From: Oscillospiraceae bacterium
GTDB taxonomy: Bacteria > Bacillota > Clostridia > Oscillospirales > Oscillospiraceae
Length of the DNA: 6,412 nucleotides
Assembly: GCA_031280325.1 (NCBI GenBank)
Contig: JAITGW010000045.1
Span: forward strand, 1 to 6,412
Direction of reading: 5' to 3'
Positions within the stretch are counted from its first letter, which is position 1, and every line of letters starts with the position of its first letter. Positions 1 through 5,627 of the stretch are shown in pieces. The notes under the pieces are model-generated. The model worked only from the letters and a program-made list of their open reading frames with translations. It was not told the origin of the DNA and made no database searches. Position numbers and translations under genes: made by a program.

Positions 1-295
1 ACACGCACAGCGCAAGCGTCAGCGCCACCGCACCCACGACGGATGCCGCCGCAACCGCCAGCGTCTTCAATATCAGTCTGCGCTTGATTTTTCTCAGCGC
101 CCCGATTTCGGCTTTTTCCGCTCCGGACCGCTCTGCCTCGGCGTCGCGCATTTGCTCCAGCATTCCGGCGCATTCCGCGCACATTTTCAAATGCTCCTCC
201 ACAAGCGCGCGGCTCTCAGCCCCGCACACACCATCCGCGTACAGCGGCAAAAGATCATGTATAACTCCGCATTCCGTCGTTGTTTTTTCAGACAT
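1..295 (-). CDS. Anti-sigma factor with zf-HC2 domain (3' end outside window)
   Basis: Probable membrane-bound anti-sigma factor that holds the ECF sigma factor encoded just upstream. The first 98 residues are visible. They start MSEKTTTECGVIHDLLPLYA and carry a zf-HC2 pattern: C9, the DLLPLYADGVC stretch, then H35-x3-C39-x2-C42, the zinc-binding HxxxCxxC signature of this family. A charged linker (about 43-77) leads into a hydrophobic segment from about residue 78 (LILKTLAVAAASVV...), likely a membrane span, with the sensory part outside the window. The ATG overlaps the end of the sigma gene by 8 bases, and a perfect AAGGAGG site inside the last sigma codons sits 8 bases before it, so the two are probably translationally coupled. 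That the sigma factor next door is its partner is inferred from the gene order and is normal for such pairs. The protein is incomplete, so the signal sensed cannot be told. Confidence 0.88.
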   Translation of the reverse strand, partial: MSEKTTTECGVIHDLLPLYADGVCGAESRALVEEHLKMCAECAGMLEQMRDAEAERSGAEKAEIGALRKIKRRLILKTLAVAAASVVGAVALTLALCV

Positions 296-770
296 TGCCT
301 TCGCCCTCCTTGATTTTTAATTTGGCGCGGTGAAACGTGACTCTCGCCCACACTTCGCTCCTGGCGAATATCTCTCCGATCTCCGCAAATGACAGCTCTG
401 AGAATATCCTCAGCGAAAATACTTCCTTATACGGCTCGGAAAGCGTGTGCAGCCGCCTATGGAGGCTCAGCGCGGCGTCGCGCCTCAGCACATCCCTCTC
501 AAAATCCGTGCAGTCAGACATATCCTCCGGCATTTCCGCGAGCTTCGAGCGACGGCGCAGAAAGTCCCGGTACGTATTCTTCGCGATTTGGCACAGCCAT
601 GACTTGAGCGGGCATTCTCCCCTAAAGTCTCCGCTGTGCCGTATCGCTTTCAGGAAAGTATCGCTTGTGATGTCCTCCGCGACCGCATGGTTGCCGCAGA
701 GCGAAAACGCATATGCGAACACCGCCCCGGAATACTGCCGGTAAACCTCCTCGAAATCCACATTTTTCAC
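288..770 (-). CDS. ECF-type RNA polymerase sigma factor (sigma-70 family)
   Basis: Alternative sigma factor directing RNA polymerase to a small regulon, probably for envelope stress. The 160-residue product has the minimal ECF layout: sigma region 2 at about 6-74 (FEEVYRQYSGAVFAYAFSLC, then AEDITSDTFLKA and the LKSWLCQIAKNTYRDFLRRR end) and region 4 at about 103-152 (LSEPYKEVFSLR, then LSFAEIGEIFARSEVWARVT and HRAKLKI), joined by an acidic linker. The SEVWARVTFHRAK ending resembles clostridial ECF factors paired with zf-HC2 anti-sigmas. The start is a GTG at 770 with AAAGG only 3 bases upstream. An in-frame GTG at 761 (codon 4), preceded by AGGTGA at 5 bases, is an equally plausible start and would give 157 residues. 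An ECF-like promoter lies directly upstream, so the gene is probably self-activated. It overlaps the anti-sigma gene by 8 bases. The family call is sure; the regulon is unknown. Confidence 0.93.
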   Translation of the reverse strand: MKNVDFEEVYRQYSGAVFAYAFSLCGNHAVAEDITSDTFLKAIRHSGDFRGECPLKSWLCQIAKNTYRDFLRRRSKLAEMPEDMSDCTDFERDVLRRDAALSLHRRLHTLSEPYKEVFSLRIFSELSFAEIGEIFARSEVWARVTFHRAKLKIKEGEGNV

Positions 771-786
771 CTGCCTTTGCCAATAG

Positions 787-812
787 GACGCGCGCGGGCG
801 CGTTTCGTTACA
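787..812 (-). promoter_or_regulatory. ECF-type promoter of the sigma/anti-sigma operon
   Basis: On the minus strand TGTAAC (812-807) is followed after exactly 16 bases by CGTC (790-787). This matches the -35 and -10 layout known for Bacillus ECF sigma promoters (TGwAAC, N16-17, CGTC). Transcription would start near 780, only about 10 bases before the GTG at 770 or about 20 before the GTG at 761. The position right before an ECF sigma gene suggests autoregulation. No SigA-like promoter was seen in this short gap. Confidence 0.65.
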
Positions 813-821
813 AAATTCCGC

Positions 822-848
822 AAAAACAGGGCGGTCTTACGACCGCCC
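822..848 (-). terminator. Intrinsic terminator of the M23 peptidase gene
   Basis: On the minus strand a perfect 8-base-pair stem, GGGCGGTC / GACCGCCC, closes a GTAA loop (a GNRA tetraloop) and is followed by TGTTTTTG. It begins 17 bases after the stop codon of the M23 peptidase gene and ends just before the ECF promoter, so it insulates the sigma operon from readthrough. Stem and U-tract are both read directly from the sequence. Confidence 0.9.
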
Positions 849-864
849 CGCAGGTTGTTCTGTT

Positions 865-2142
865 TTACGGCAGATATTTCAGCGGATCAGCCGCCTCCCC
901 GCCGCCCGGGTGGATTTCAAAGTGGAGATGCACCCCGCCGGAGCGTCCCGTGCTGCCCATTTTCGCGATCGTCTGCCCGCGGTACACGCGCTCTCCCTCC
1001 GATACAAGCAGTTCGCTGCAATGGGCATAGTAGGTGATGTCACCGTTGTCGTGCCGTATTTGAACGATAAGCCCGAAAGACGAATAACGCTCCGCCATGA
1101 TGACAATTCCGCCGTCCGCCGCAAAAATATCCGTGCCGCGGCTTCCGCCGACATCAATGCCCTTGTGATTGGCCGAGCCGATCGTCGCCTTTCGCAAACC
1201 GAAATTGGACGTGAGAACCACGTTCTTCACCGGCCATATATATTTGCCGTAGGACGCCGTCTTGGGTCTCGGCCTTGTTCCCTGAAGCACCACCTGGGTC
1301 ACAGGCTCCGCCTGGGTCACAGAGCTTATTATGATCTGGCTCTGCGCCTCGCCGTTGAGATAATACGTCTTTGTGGTAACATTCAAAACGCCGGGAACGC
1401 CCGCGACGGATATTTTCTCGTCCCCTTTGTATATTGTATTATCCGCGATATATTCCGTATCAAACGGAATCTGCACAGCGTCCGTTACCTGATCCGCGCG
1501 GCGCACCGTAATGCTCCTGCGCAGCGCCTCGCGCAGTTCCGGTATATCCATGATCAAACCGTCGCTTACATATTCGCTGCGCATAACAATGTCGCCGTCC
1601 ATACTAATTTCAACAGTATTCTCATTCCTGTATTCGTCAACGATTTCCTTAACCGTCCTCAAGAGCGCGGCGCCGTCATCCGTCGCGCCGATAATCCTCC
1701 CGTCAACAGACGCCGTGAACATCTCCGATACGTTGGGGAGGCCCTCCATAATCGCCGTTTCAAGGGTGTCCACGCCCATGAAGCCGGCGGCGTGCGCGCC
1801 GGAATCCGCCGGAAGCACTGAAATGCTGTCAATCAGCGAAATTTCCTCGCCCGTGATTGCGGCAAGGCGCGTCTCAACACTTTGCAGCGCCTCGACGATT
1901 TCCACTTGGCTGCCCGCCTGCCAAATTTGCTTTCCATTGAAGTATACGGCGTATGTCGTCCTGTCCCCCTGTGTCGCCGCAACAACAAAACCGATCGCCA
2001 AAGCTGACGAGATTGCAAGCGCCGCAAGTCTCACCCGCCGTCCATGCACCTTGCCGAGCGCAAATCCGACGCCGCGCACAGTCCTGCGCACGCGGTATTT
2101 TATTATATGAAAACTATTACGTTGAAACATTTTTCGTAACAT
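865..2142 (-). CDS. Membrane-anchored G5 domain / M23 peptidoglycan endopeptidase
   Basis: Zinc metallopeptidase that likely cuts peptide cross-links of peptidoglycan outside the membrane. The 425-residue product has a basic N-terminus (about 1-37), one hydrophobic segment at about 38-56 (signal anchor), and an extracytoplasmic region at 60-210 of no clear family. A G5 domain follows at about 213-290 (KGDEKISVAGVPGVLN, then TYYLNGEAQSQIIISS and VVLQGT). The C-terminal M23 (LytM/lysostaphin-like) domain spans about 302-425. The M23 catalytic set is complete: H326-x3-D330 (NHKGIDVGG), H374 (YYAHCSEL) and H405-L-H407 (GVHLHFEIH). G5 domains are thought to bind wall glycans. The ATG at 2142 is preceded by AAGGAG, at a rather long spacing of 12. 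The gene has its own SigA promoter, a WalR-like box at its transcription start and a strong terminator, so it is monocistronic. An active enzyme is expected; the exact bond cut cannot be told. Confidence 0.93.
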   Translation of the reverse strand: MLRKMFQRNSFHIIKYRVRRTVRGVGFALGKVHGRRVRLAALAISSALAIGFVVAATQGDRTTYAVYFNGKQIWQAGSQVEIVEALQSVETRLAAITGEEISLIDSISVLPADSGAHAAGFMGVDTLETAIMEGLPNVSEMFTASVDGRIIGATDDGAALLRTVKEIVDEYRNENTVEISMDGDIVMRSEYVSDGLIMDIPELREALRRSITVRRADQVTDAVQIPFDTEYIADNTIYKGDEKISVAGVPGVLNVTTKTYYLNGEAQSQIIISSVTQAEPVTQVVLQGTRPRPKTASYGKYIWPVKNVVLTSNFGLRKATIGSANHKGIDVGGSRGTDIFAADGGIVIMAERYSSFGLIVQIRHDNGDITYYAHCSELLVSEGERVYRGQTIAKMGSTGRSGGVHLHFEIHPGGGEAADPLKYLP

Positions 2143-2195
2143 TGCAATACTTTTCTCCTTGTTCTTAACAAATCAAGCACTTTTAGTTATTAAGT

Positions 2196-2221
2196 TGTTA
2201 ATCCTGTTACACATTTGTTAC
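2196..2221 (+). promoter_or_regulatory. WalR-like direct repeat (TGTWAH-N5-TGTWAH)
   Basis: Plus strand: TGTTAC (2205-2210), five bases (ACATT), TGTTAC (2216-2221). This fits the WalR/YycF consensus TGTWAH-N5-TGTWAH in every defined position, and a third TGTTAA lies at 2196-2201. It covers about +1 to +17 of the M23 gene promoter, in opposite orientation to the gene, a place that would suit repression of that promoter. WalR controls peptidoglycan hydrolases in low-GC Gram-positives. Another OmpR-family regulator such as PhoP, with TTAACA-like 11-base repeats on the other strand, is an alternative. Confidence 0.5.
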
Positions 2222-2228
2222 TTTTCGC

Positions 2229-2257
2229 ATGATACACTACTTGTCATCGCTTGTCAA
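2229..2257 (-). promoter_or_regulatory. SigA promoter of the M23 peptidase gene
   Basis: Minus strand: a consensus TTGACA -35 (2257-2252), a 17-base spacer and a TATCAT -10 (2234-2229, 5 of 6 matches). The start would be near 2222, giving a leader of about 80 bases. CTTGTCA is repeated with a 10-base period on the plus strand at 2240-2246 and 2250-2256, covering the -35 and spacer, and could be a protein site. Confidence 0.8.
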
Positions 2258-2297
2258 CAGTTTTTATGTCAAAAAATGCAATTTAGTCCAAAATAAG

Positions 2298-2326
2298 TTG
2301 ACAGACGCGTTTTGTAATGGTATTTT
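2298..2326 (+). promoter_or_regulatory. SigA promoter of the GT32 glycosyltransferase gene
   Basis: Plus strand: a consensus TTGACA -35 (2298-2303), a 17-base spacer, and TATTTT (2321-2326, 4 of 6) preceded by TGG, i.e. an extended TGn -10. Transcription would begin near 2333, about 24 bases before the ATG at 2357. That leaves too little room for a ribosome site ahead of the ATG at 2342. Confidence 0.75.
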
Positions 2327-2343
2327 TGAAGTCAGTACATTAT

Positions 2344-2349
2344 GGAGAG
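2344..2349 (+). promoter_or_regulatory. Ribosome binding site that fixes the GT32 start at 2357
   Basis: GGAGAG lies 7 bases before the ATG at 2357. It is inside the reading frame that would open at the ATG at 2342, which itself has no ribosome site. This argues for the start at 2357, whose protein opens MIPKIIHYAWFGG as usual in this family. Confidence 0.8.
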
Positions 2350-2356
2350 TTGCGGT

Positions 2357-3145
2357 ATGATTCCAAAAATAATACACTACGCGTGGTTCGGCGGCAAACC
2401 GATACCGGATGCGGAGCGCGCCTATATCAACGGTTGGAAAAAGCTCTGCCCGGACTATGAGTTTCGCTTTTGGAGCGAGGCAAATTATGATGTAACCAAG
2501 CACAAATATCCGCGCGAAGCGTATGCCCACGACAAATTCGCGTTCGCCGTGGACTATGCGCGGCTTGATATTCTCTATAAATACGGCGGAATTTTTCTCG
2601 ACACGGACGTTGAGCTTATAGCTCGGTTTGACGACCTGCTCGACTCTCCCGGCTTTACGGGGTTTGAATTCGGCAGAAACCGCGCCGTGAACATCGGTAT
2701 CGGCGTCGGAGTCGGCGCGGAGCCGGAAAATCGCGTAATTCGAGCAATGCTCGACGACTATGATACCCGCAGCTTTCTGAATCCCGACGGCGCGCCAAAC
2801 CTTACGACCTGTGTTGTTTATCAAAACGAGGTGCTGCGCAAGCTCGGACTTGTGTTTGAAAACCGCCGGCAGGTCATTGACGGCTTTGTGTTCTATCCCA
2901 CAGAATATTTCTCTCCGATGTACTTCCGCACCGGAGAGATCTCAATCACTGAAAACACCCACAGCATACATCACTATCACGCCTCGTGGATGAGCGCCGC
3001 AGACCTCTATCGCCGCGCGCTGCGGCAAAGGCTTGTCCGGCGCTGCGGATACACTCTAGCAAACGCGCTCAGCGCGGGGCTCGCGTATTGGAAATTCTAT
3101 AAATTCCGGGCGCTCGGAGTGATTTTTTCAAAGCTGAGACGGTGA
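2357..3145 (+). CDS. Glycosyltransferase family 32 (DXD, Gly_transf_sug / OCH1-like)
   Basis: Sugar transferase, probably cytoplasmic or membrane-peripheral, adding a sugar from a nucleotide donor to a surface polysaccharide or glycolipid. The 262-residue product begins with the typical MIPKIIHYAWFGGKPIP. It carries the family core FAVDYARLDILYKYGGIF followed by LDTDVEL, with the metal-binding DTD at 82-84. A late HYHASW motif (206-211) likely adds to the metal or donor site. The C-terminus (about 212-262) is rich in R, K and aromatic residues (RRALRQRLVRRC, YWKFYKFRALG) and may lie on the membrane. Length is normal for short bacterial GT32 enzymes. The start at 2357 is chosen for its ribosome site and family N-terminus; an in-frame ATG at 2342 would add only five residues. 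The gene stands alone, divergent from the M23 wall hydrolase, with no glycan cluster beside it, so the acceptor is unknown. Confidence 0.9.
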   Translation: MIPKIIHYAWFGGKPIPDAERAYINGWKKLCPDYEFRFWSEANYDVTKHKYPREAYAHDKFAFAVDYARLDILYKYGGIFLDTDVELIARFDDLLDSPGFTGFEFGRNRAVNIGIGVGVGAEPENRVIRAMLDDYDTRSFLNPDGAPNLTTCVVYQNEVLRKLGLVFENRRQVIDGFVFYPTEYFSPMYFRTGEISITENTHSIHHYHASWMSAADLYRRALRQRLVRRCGYTLANALSAGLAYWKFYKFRALGVIFSKLRR

Positions 3146-3171
3146 CGGCTGCGCGTATTTGAGGTTATAAT
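3142..3171 (+). promoter_or_regulatory. Promoter of nth
   Basis: A perfect TATAAT -10 (3166-3171) with GTGACG (3142-3147, 4 of 6 to TTGACA) 18 bases upstream. The -35 overlaps the stop codon of the GT32 gene. The start would be near 3178, giving a leader of about 90 bases that contains the hairpin at 3225-3251. Confidence 0.6.
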
Positions 3172-3214
3172 GTATGATCCGCGTCAGACAGGGCAAAAAT
3201 CTTCTTTCACCGCG

Positions 3215-3251
3215 AAAAAAATACACCGCGGCTGCGCTTTGCGCCCGCGGT
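3215..3251 (-). terminator. Minus-strand intrinsic terminator in the nth leader
   Basis: Inverted repeat ACCGCGG (3225-3231) / CCGCGGT (3245-3251) enclosing GCGC-TTT-GCGC (3234-3244), with a 2-base bulge at 3232-3233. Read on the minus strand the hairpin is followed by GTATTTTTTT, so it terminates leftward transcription. On the plus strand no U-tract follows, so it is not a good terminator for the GT32 gene; there it would be a structured part of the nth leader. The nearest leftward gene is rqcH, whose stop codon is about 650 bases away across nth. Confidence 0.7.
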
Positions 3252-3268
3252 ATGTCAGGGTGGCGTTT

Positions 3269-3925
3269 ATGAACAAAAAAACCGTTCCGGAGCTTATTGC
3301 CCGGCTTGAAGCGCTGTATCCAAAGGCTTTGTGTACGCTCGATTATACCGAGCCGTATCAGCTTGTGGTCGGCGCGCGCCTTGCCGCGCAGTGCACAGAC
3401 GAGCGCGTCAATAAAACCACCCCCGCGCTGTACGCTGCATACCCGACGCTTCAGTCTCTTGCGGAGGCGGATGTGTCCTCCGTCGCCGCGCTCGTGCGCC
3501 CGTGCGGTTTTTTCAACTCAAAGGCTCGCGACATTGTCGCGATGGCAAACACTTTGCTCACAGCCTTCGGCGGAACCGTCCCCGGAACTATGGACGAACT
3601 GCTCACGCTTCCCGGTGTGGGCCGAAAAACGGCAAACCTGATTCTCGGCGATGTGTTCGGCGCGCCCAGCGTCGTTGTTGACACGCACTGCATACGCCTG
3701 TCGAATCGTATCGGTCTTGTGAAAAACATGAAGGATCCCGTAAAGATCGAAACCGCGCTTCGCAAACTTCTCCCTGAGAATAAATCAAGCGATTTCTGCC
3801 ACAGGCTTGTAATGCATGGACGCGCGGTGTGTGCGGCGCGCGCGCCGCGCTGCGCTGAGTGCGCCCTGCGCGATATATGCGACGCGGGACGCCGAGCTAT
3901 TCCTGATGCGCCGGCGCGGCAATAA
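3269..3925 (+). CDS. nth: Endonuclease III, DNA glycosylase / AP lyase
   Basis: Base-excision repair enzyme that removes oxidised pyrimidines and nicks the resulting abasic site. The 218-residue product has the full family layout. The helix-hairpin-helix LPGVGRKTA at 114-122 contains the catalytic K120, and VVDTH at 136-140 holds the catalytic D138; both numbers equal those I recall for E. coli Nth. At the C-terminus C188-x6-C195-x2-C198-x5-C204 makes the 4Fe-4S cluster. The start at 3269 is chosen because MNKKTVPELIARLEALYP matches the usual N-terminus and GGGTGG lies about 5 bases upstream. The frame stays open back to an ATG at 3170, but that extension runs through the leader hairpin and adds 33 unrelated residues. 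The gene has its own likely promoter. Its last 29 bases overlap the end of rqcH on the other strand. Confidence 0.96.
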   Translation: MNKKTVPELIARLEALYPKALCTLDYTEPYQLVVGARLAAQCTDERVNKTTPALYAAYPTLQSLAEADVSSVAALVRPCGFFNSKARDIVAMANTLLTAFGGTVPGTMDELLTLPGVGRKTANLILGDVFGAPSVVVDTHCIRLSNRIGLVKNMKDPVKIETALRKLLPENKSSDFCHRLVMHGRAVCAARAPRCAECALRDICDAGRRAIPDAPARQ

Positions 3926-5627
3926 CCGTCTTGTAATCAGAATAAATCACCATTCCGGGCTTTGCACCCTGCGGTTTTTTGACAAATTTCGCAAGACACC
4001 AGTCCACGGCGACGCGCGTATCTCCACGTCCGGCGGAATAGTAGGCGGCAATTGACGCCGCCTCCAAAATATCGCTTTTGCGCGGCGGATTCCCGCCCGT
4101 TCGCAGTATCACGTGCGCTCCGTGATTTCCCTTTGAGTGAAGCCATACGTCAGTCTTGAACGCCATCTTAAAAGTGAGCAGGTCGTTCTGCTTATTCCCG
4201 CGTCCGACGAGAATTTCAGCCCCGGAGCCGGAGATGTATTTACGCGGCTGAGCGGGCTTTGCCCGATCACCCGCGCGCCGCGCGCGGATATACCCCGTCT
4301 CGCAAAACTCCAGGCGGATTTCCTCAAGCTCGCGCTCTGTCTCCGCAAGCTCCAGCTCCGCCAGAACGCTTTCAAGATATTCGATCTCCCTCTCCCCCGC
4401 CGCGATTTGCTCAGTCAGATATTTTTCCGCGGTCTTTCCCTTTGAATATTCCTTGAAGTACCGCGCGGCATTATCCTGCGGCGATTTAAGCGGGTCGAGT
4501 GCGATCTTCCGCGTCCCGCCATTATAATAATCCTCGGCGATAAGCTCCTCCGAGCCCGGCTTTATGTTATGCAGGTTGGCTATTATAAGCTCGCCGCACT
4601 CGCGCGAATAATCCCGGCGCGCCGCGGCGCAAAGCTCCTCGCGCTGATTCGCGGCGCGGCGACGCGCCCGGTCACGCGCATTTTTCGCGGTTTTAAGTAA
4701 AGAAGAAGCCCTTGCCCGAGCGGCGTCCGCTTTCCCGCGCGCGGTAAAATATTTATCCAGCAACACCGACGCGCTTTCCTCCCACCGGACGGAATACGCC
4801 GCGCCGTATTGCGTGATTTGCGCAAACGAGAAGTCCCGAGCGGCGCCGGACTCGTCGAGCAAGACGCACGGCGAAAACTCTCCGCCGCGCACACGCCGCA
4901 CTATGCCAAGCAGCGCCGCGTCAAGCCGCGCCGCGTCTTCAATTTCGCGCGTCTGACCGACCGTTGCGGACACGTCGCCGCAGGCGATGTGACATGCCTC
5001 CCGCGCAATCAGCGGCGAAAGGCCGAAATATCGCTCGACAAGCCATTTTTCCGCCGGCTTATCCGAAGGCGCGAAAGCGATCGCAGCCGAAATATCGCCC
5101 GGCTCAAGGTCGATTAACGGCAGCTTATCCGGCGCGGGCGGCGTTCTGTATAGAAGCCCCGGAAGGACAGGGCGGCGCTGCTGCGCGTCTATATCAACAC
5201 GGCGCAGACAGTCGATTATATGCCCGTCGGCGGAGACCAGGATGAGGTTCGCGCTGCGTCCCATAATTTCGAGTATAAGCCGCTTTTCCTCCGGCTCGCC
5301 CAGCGCAGAATAGCCCATAAACGCAATCTGTACGGCGCGCTCGACCCCAAGCTGGCGCACGGAAACGATTTTTGCCCCCGATAAATGCTTGCGCAGCAGC
5401 ATACAAAACATCGGCGGAGAGGGCGGATTCTCAAACTCAGCGTCGGTGAAATGTATGCGTCCGCCATCCTGCCCCGCGCAAATGAGCAGCTTGCGGTTTC
5501 CGGCGCCGCGCAGGTTCAGAATTATCAGCTCACGCCCCGGCTGACGGATTTTATCAACGCGCGCCCCGGCCGCCCACGCGTTAATCTCCGGCAGCAGCGC
5601 GCGCAGGAAAAGCGCGTCAATCGCCAT
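3897..5627 (-). CDS. rqcH: RqcH, NFACT-family ribosome quality control protein (FbpA-like)
   Basis: Homologue of Rqc2/NEMF that binds stalled 50S-nascent chain-tRNA complexes and recruits tRNA-Ala to add C-terminal alanine tails, marking the chain for proteolysis. Often annotated as fibronectin-binding protein A. The 576 residues match the family length. NFACT-N spans about 1-240 (KIRQPGRELIILNLR, then ENPPSPPMFCMLLRKHLSG, EIMGRSANLIL and RPVLPGLLYR). A long charged helical coiled-coil middle covers about 285-445, and NFACT-R covers about 465-565 (EILVGRGNKQNDLLTFKMA, then DVWLHSKGNHGAHVILR). The invariant DR motif of NFACT-N (D97-R98 as I recall for B. subtilis) appears here as E96-R97. The ATG at 5627 has AAGGAGG 6 bases upstream, inside the end of mrnC, which it overlaps by 11 bases, so translation is probably coupled. 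The 3' end overlaps nth convergently by 29 bases. Confidence 0.95.
   Translation of the reverse strand: MAIDALFLRALLPEINAWAAGARVDKIRQPGRELIILNLRGAGNRKLLICAGQDGGRIHFTDAEFENPPSPPMFCMLLRKHLSGAKIVSVRQLGVERAVQIAFMGYSALGEPEEKRLILEIMGRSANLILVSADGHIIDCLRRVDIDAQQRRPVLPGLLYRTPPAPDKLPLIDLEPGDISAAIAFAPSDKPAEKWLVERYFGLSPLIAREACHIACGDVSATVGQTREIEDAARLDAALLGIVRRVRGGEFSPCVLLDESGAARDFSFAQITQYGAAYSVRWEESASVLLDKYFTARGKADAARARASSLLKTAKNARDRARRRAANQREELCAAARRDYSRECGELIIANLHNIKPGSEELIAEDYYNGGTRKIALDPLKSPQDNAARYFKEYSKGKTAEKYLTEQIAAGEREIEYLESVLAELELAETERELEEIRLEFCETGYIRARRAGDRAKPAQPRKYISGSGAEILVGRGNKQNDLLTFKMAFKTDVWLHSKGNHGAHVILRTGGNPPRKSDILEAASIAAYYSAGRGDTRVAVDWCLAKFVKKPQGAKPGMVIYSDYKTVIAAPAHQE

Noticed and set aside
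788..803. Alternating CG tract between the ECF -35 and -10
   Set aside because: Considered as a Z-DNA or palindromic operator site. It is short and such CGCG runs are common across this window, so there is no specific support.
910..1821. Open frame of 303 codons on the plus strand, opposite the M23 peptidase gene
   Set aside because: It lies wholly antisense to a gene with a complete catalytic motif set. It shows no family motif and I saw no convincing ribosome site; GC-rich codon use leaves the opposite strand open.
2342..2356. ATG at 2342 as start of the GT32 gene
   Set aside because: It sits about 9 bases after the predicted transcription start with no ribosome site, whereas GGAGAG is well placed for the ATG at 2357.
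2264..2824. Open frame of 186 codons on the minus strand, opposite the GT32 gene
   Set aside because: Antisense shadow; it would begin inside the GT32 gene, has no recognisable domain and runs into the promoter spacer.
3170..3268. In-frame N-terminal extension of nth from an ATG at 3170
   Set aside because: It is placed before or at the expected transcription start, runs through the leader hairpin, has no ribosome site and would add 33 residues not found in endonuclease III.
3955..3980. Possible plus-strand terminator after nth (weak CCG/CGG stem followed by six T)
   Set aside because: The stem is only about five interrupted base pairs and the sequence is coding in rqcH (KKPQGAKPG region). 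It may slow polymerase but I cannot call it a terminator.
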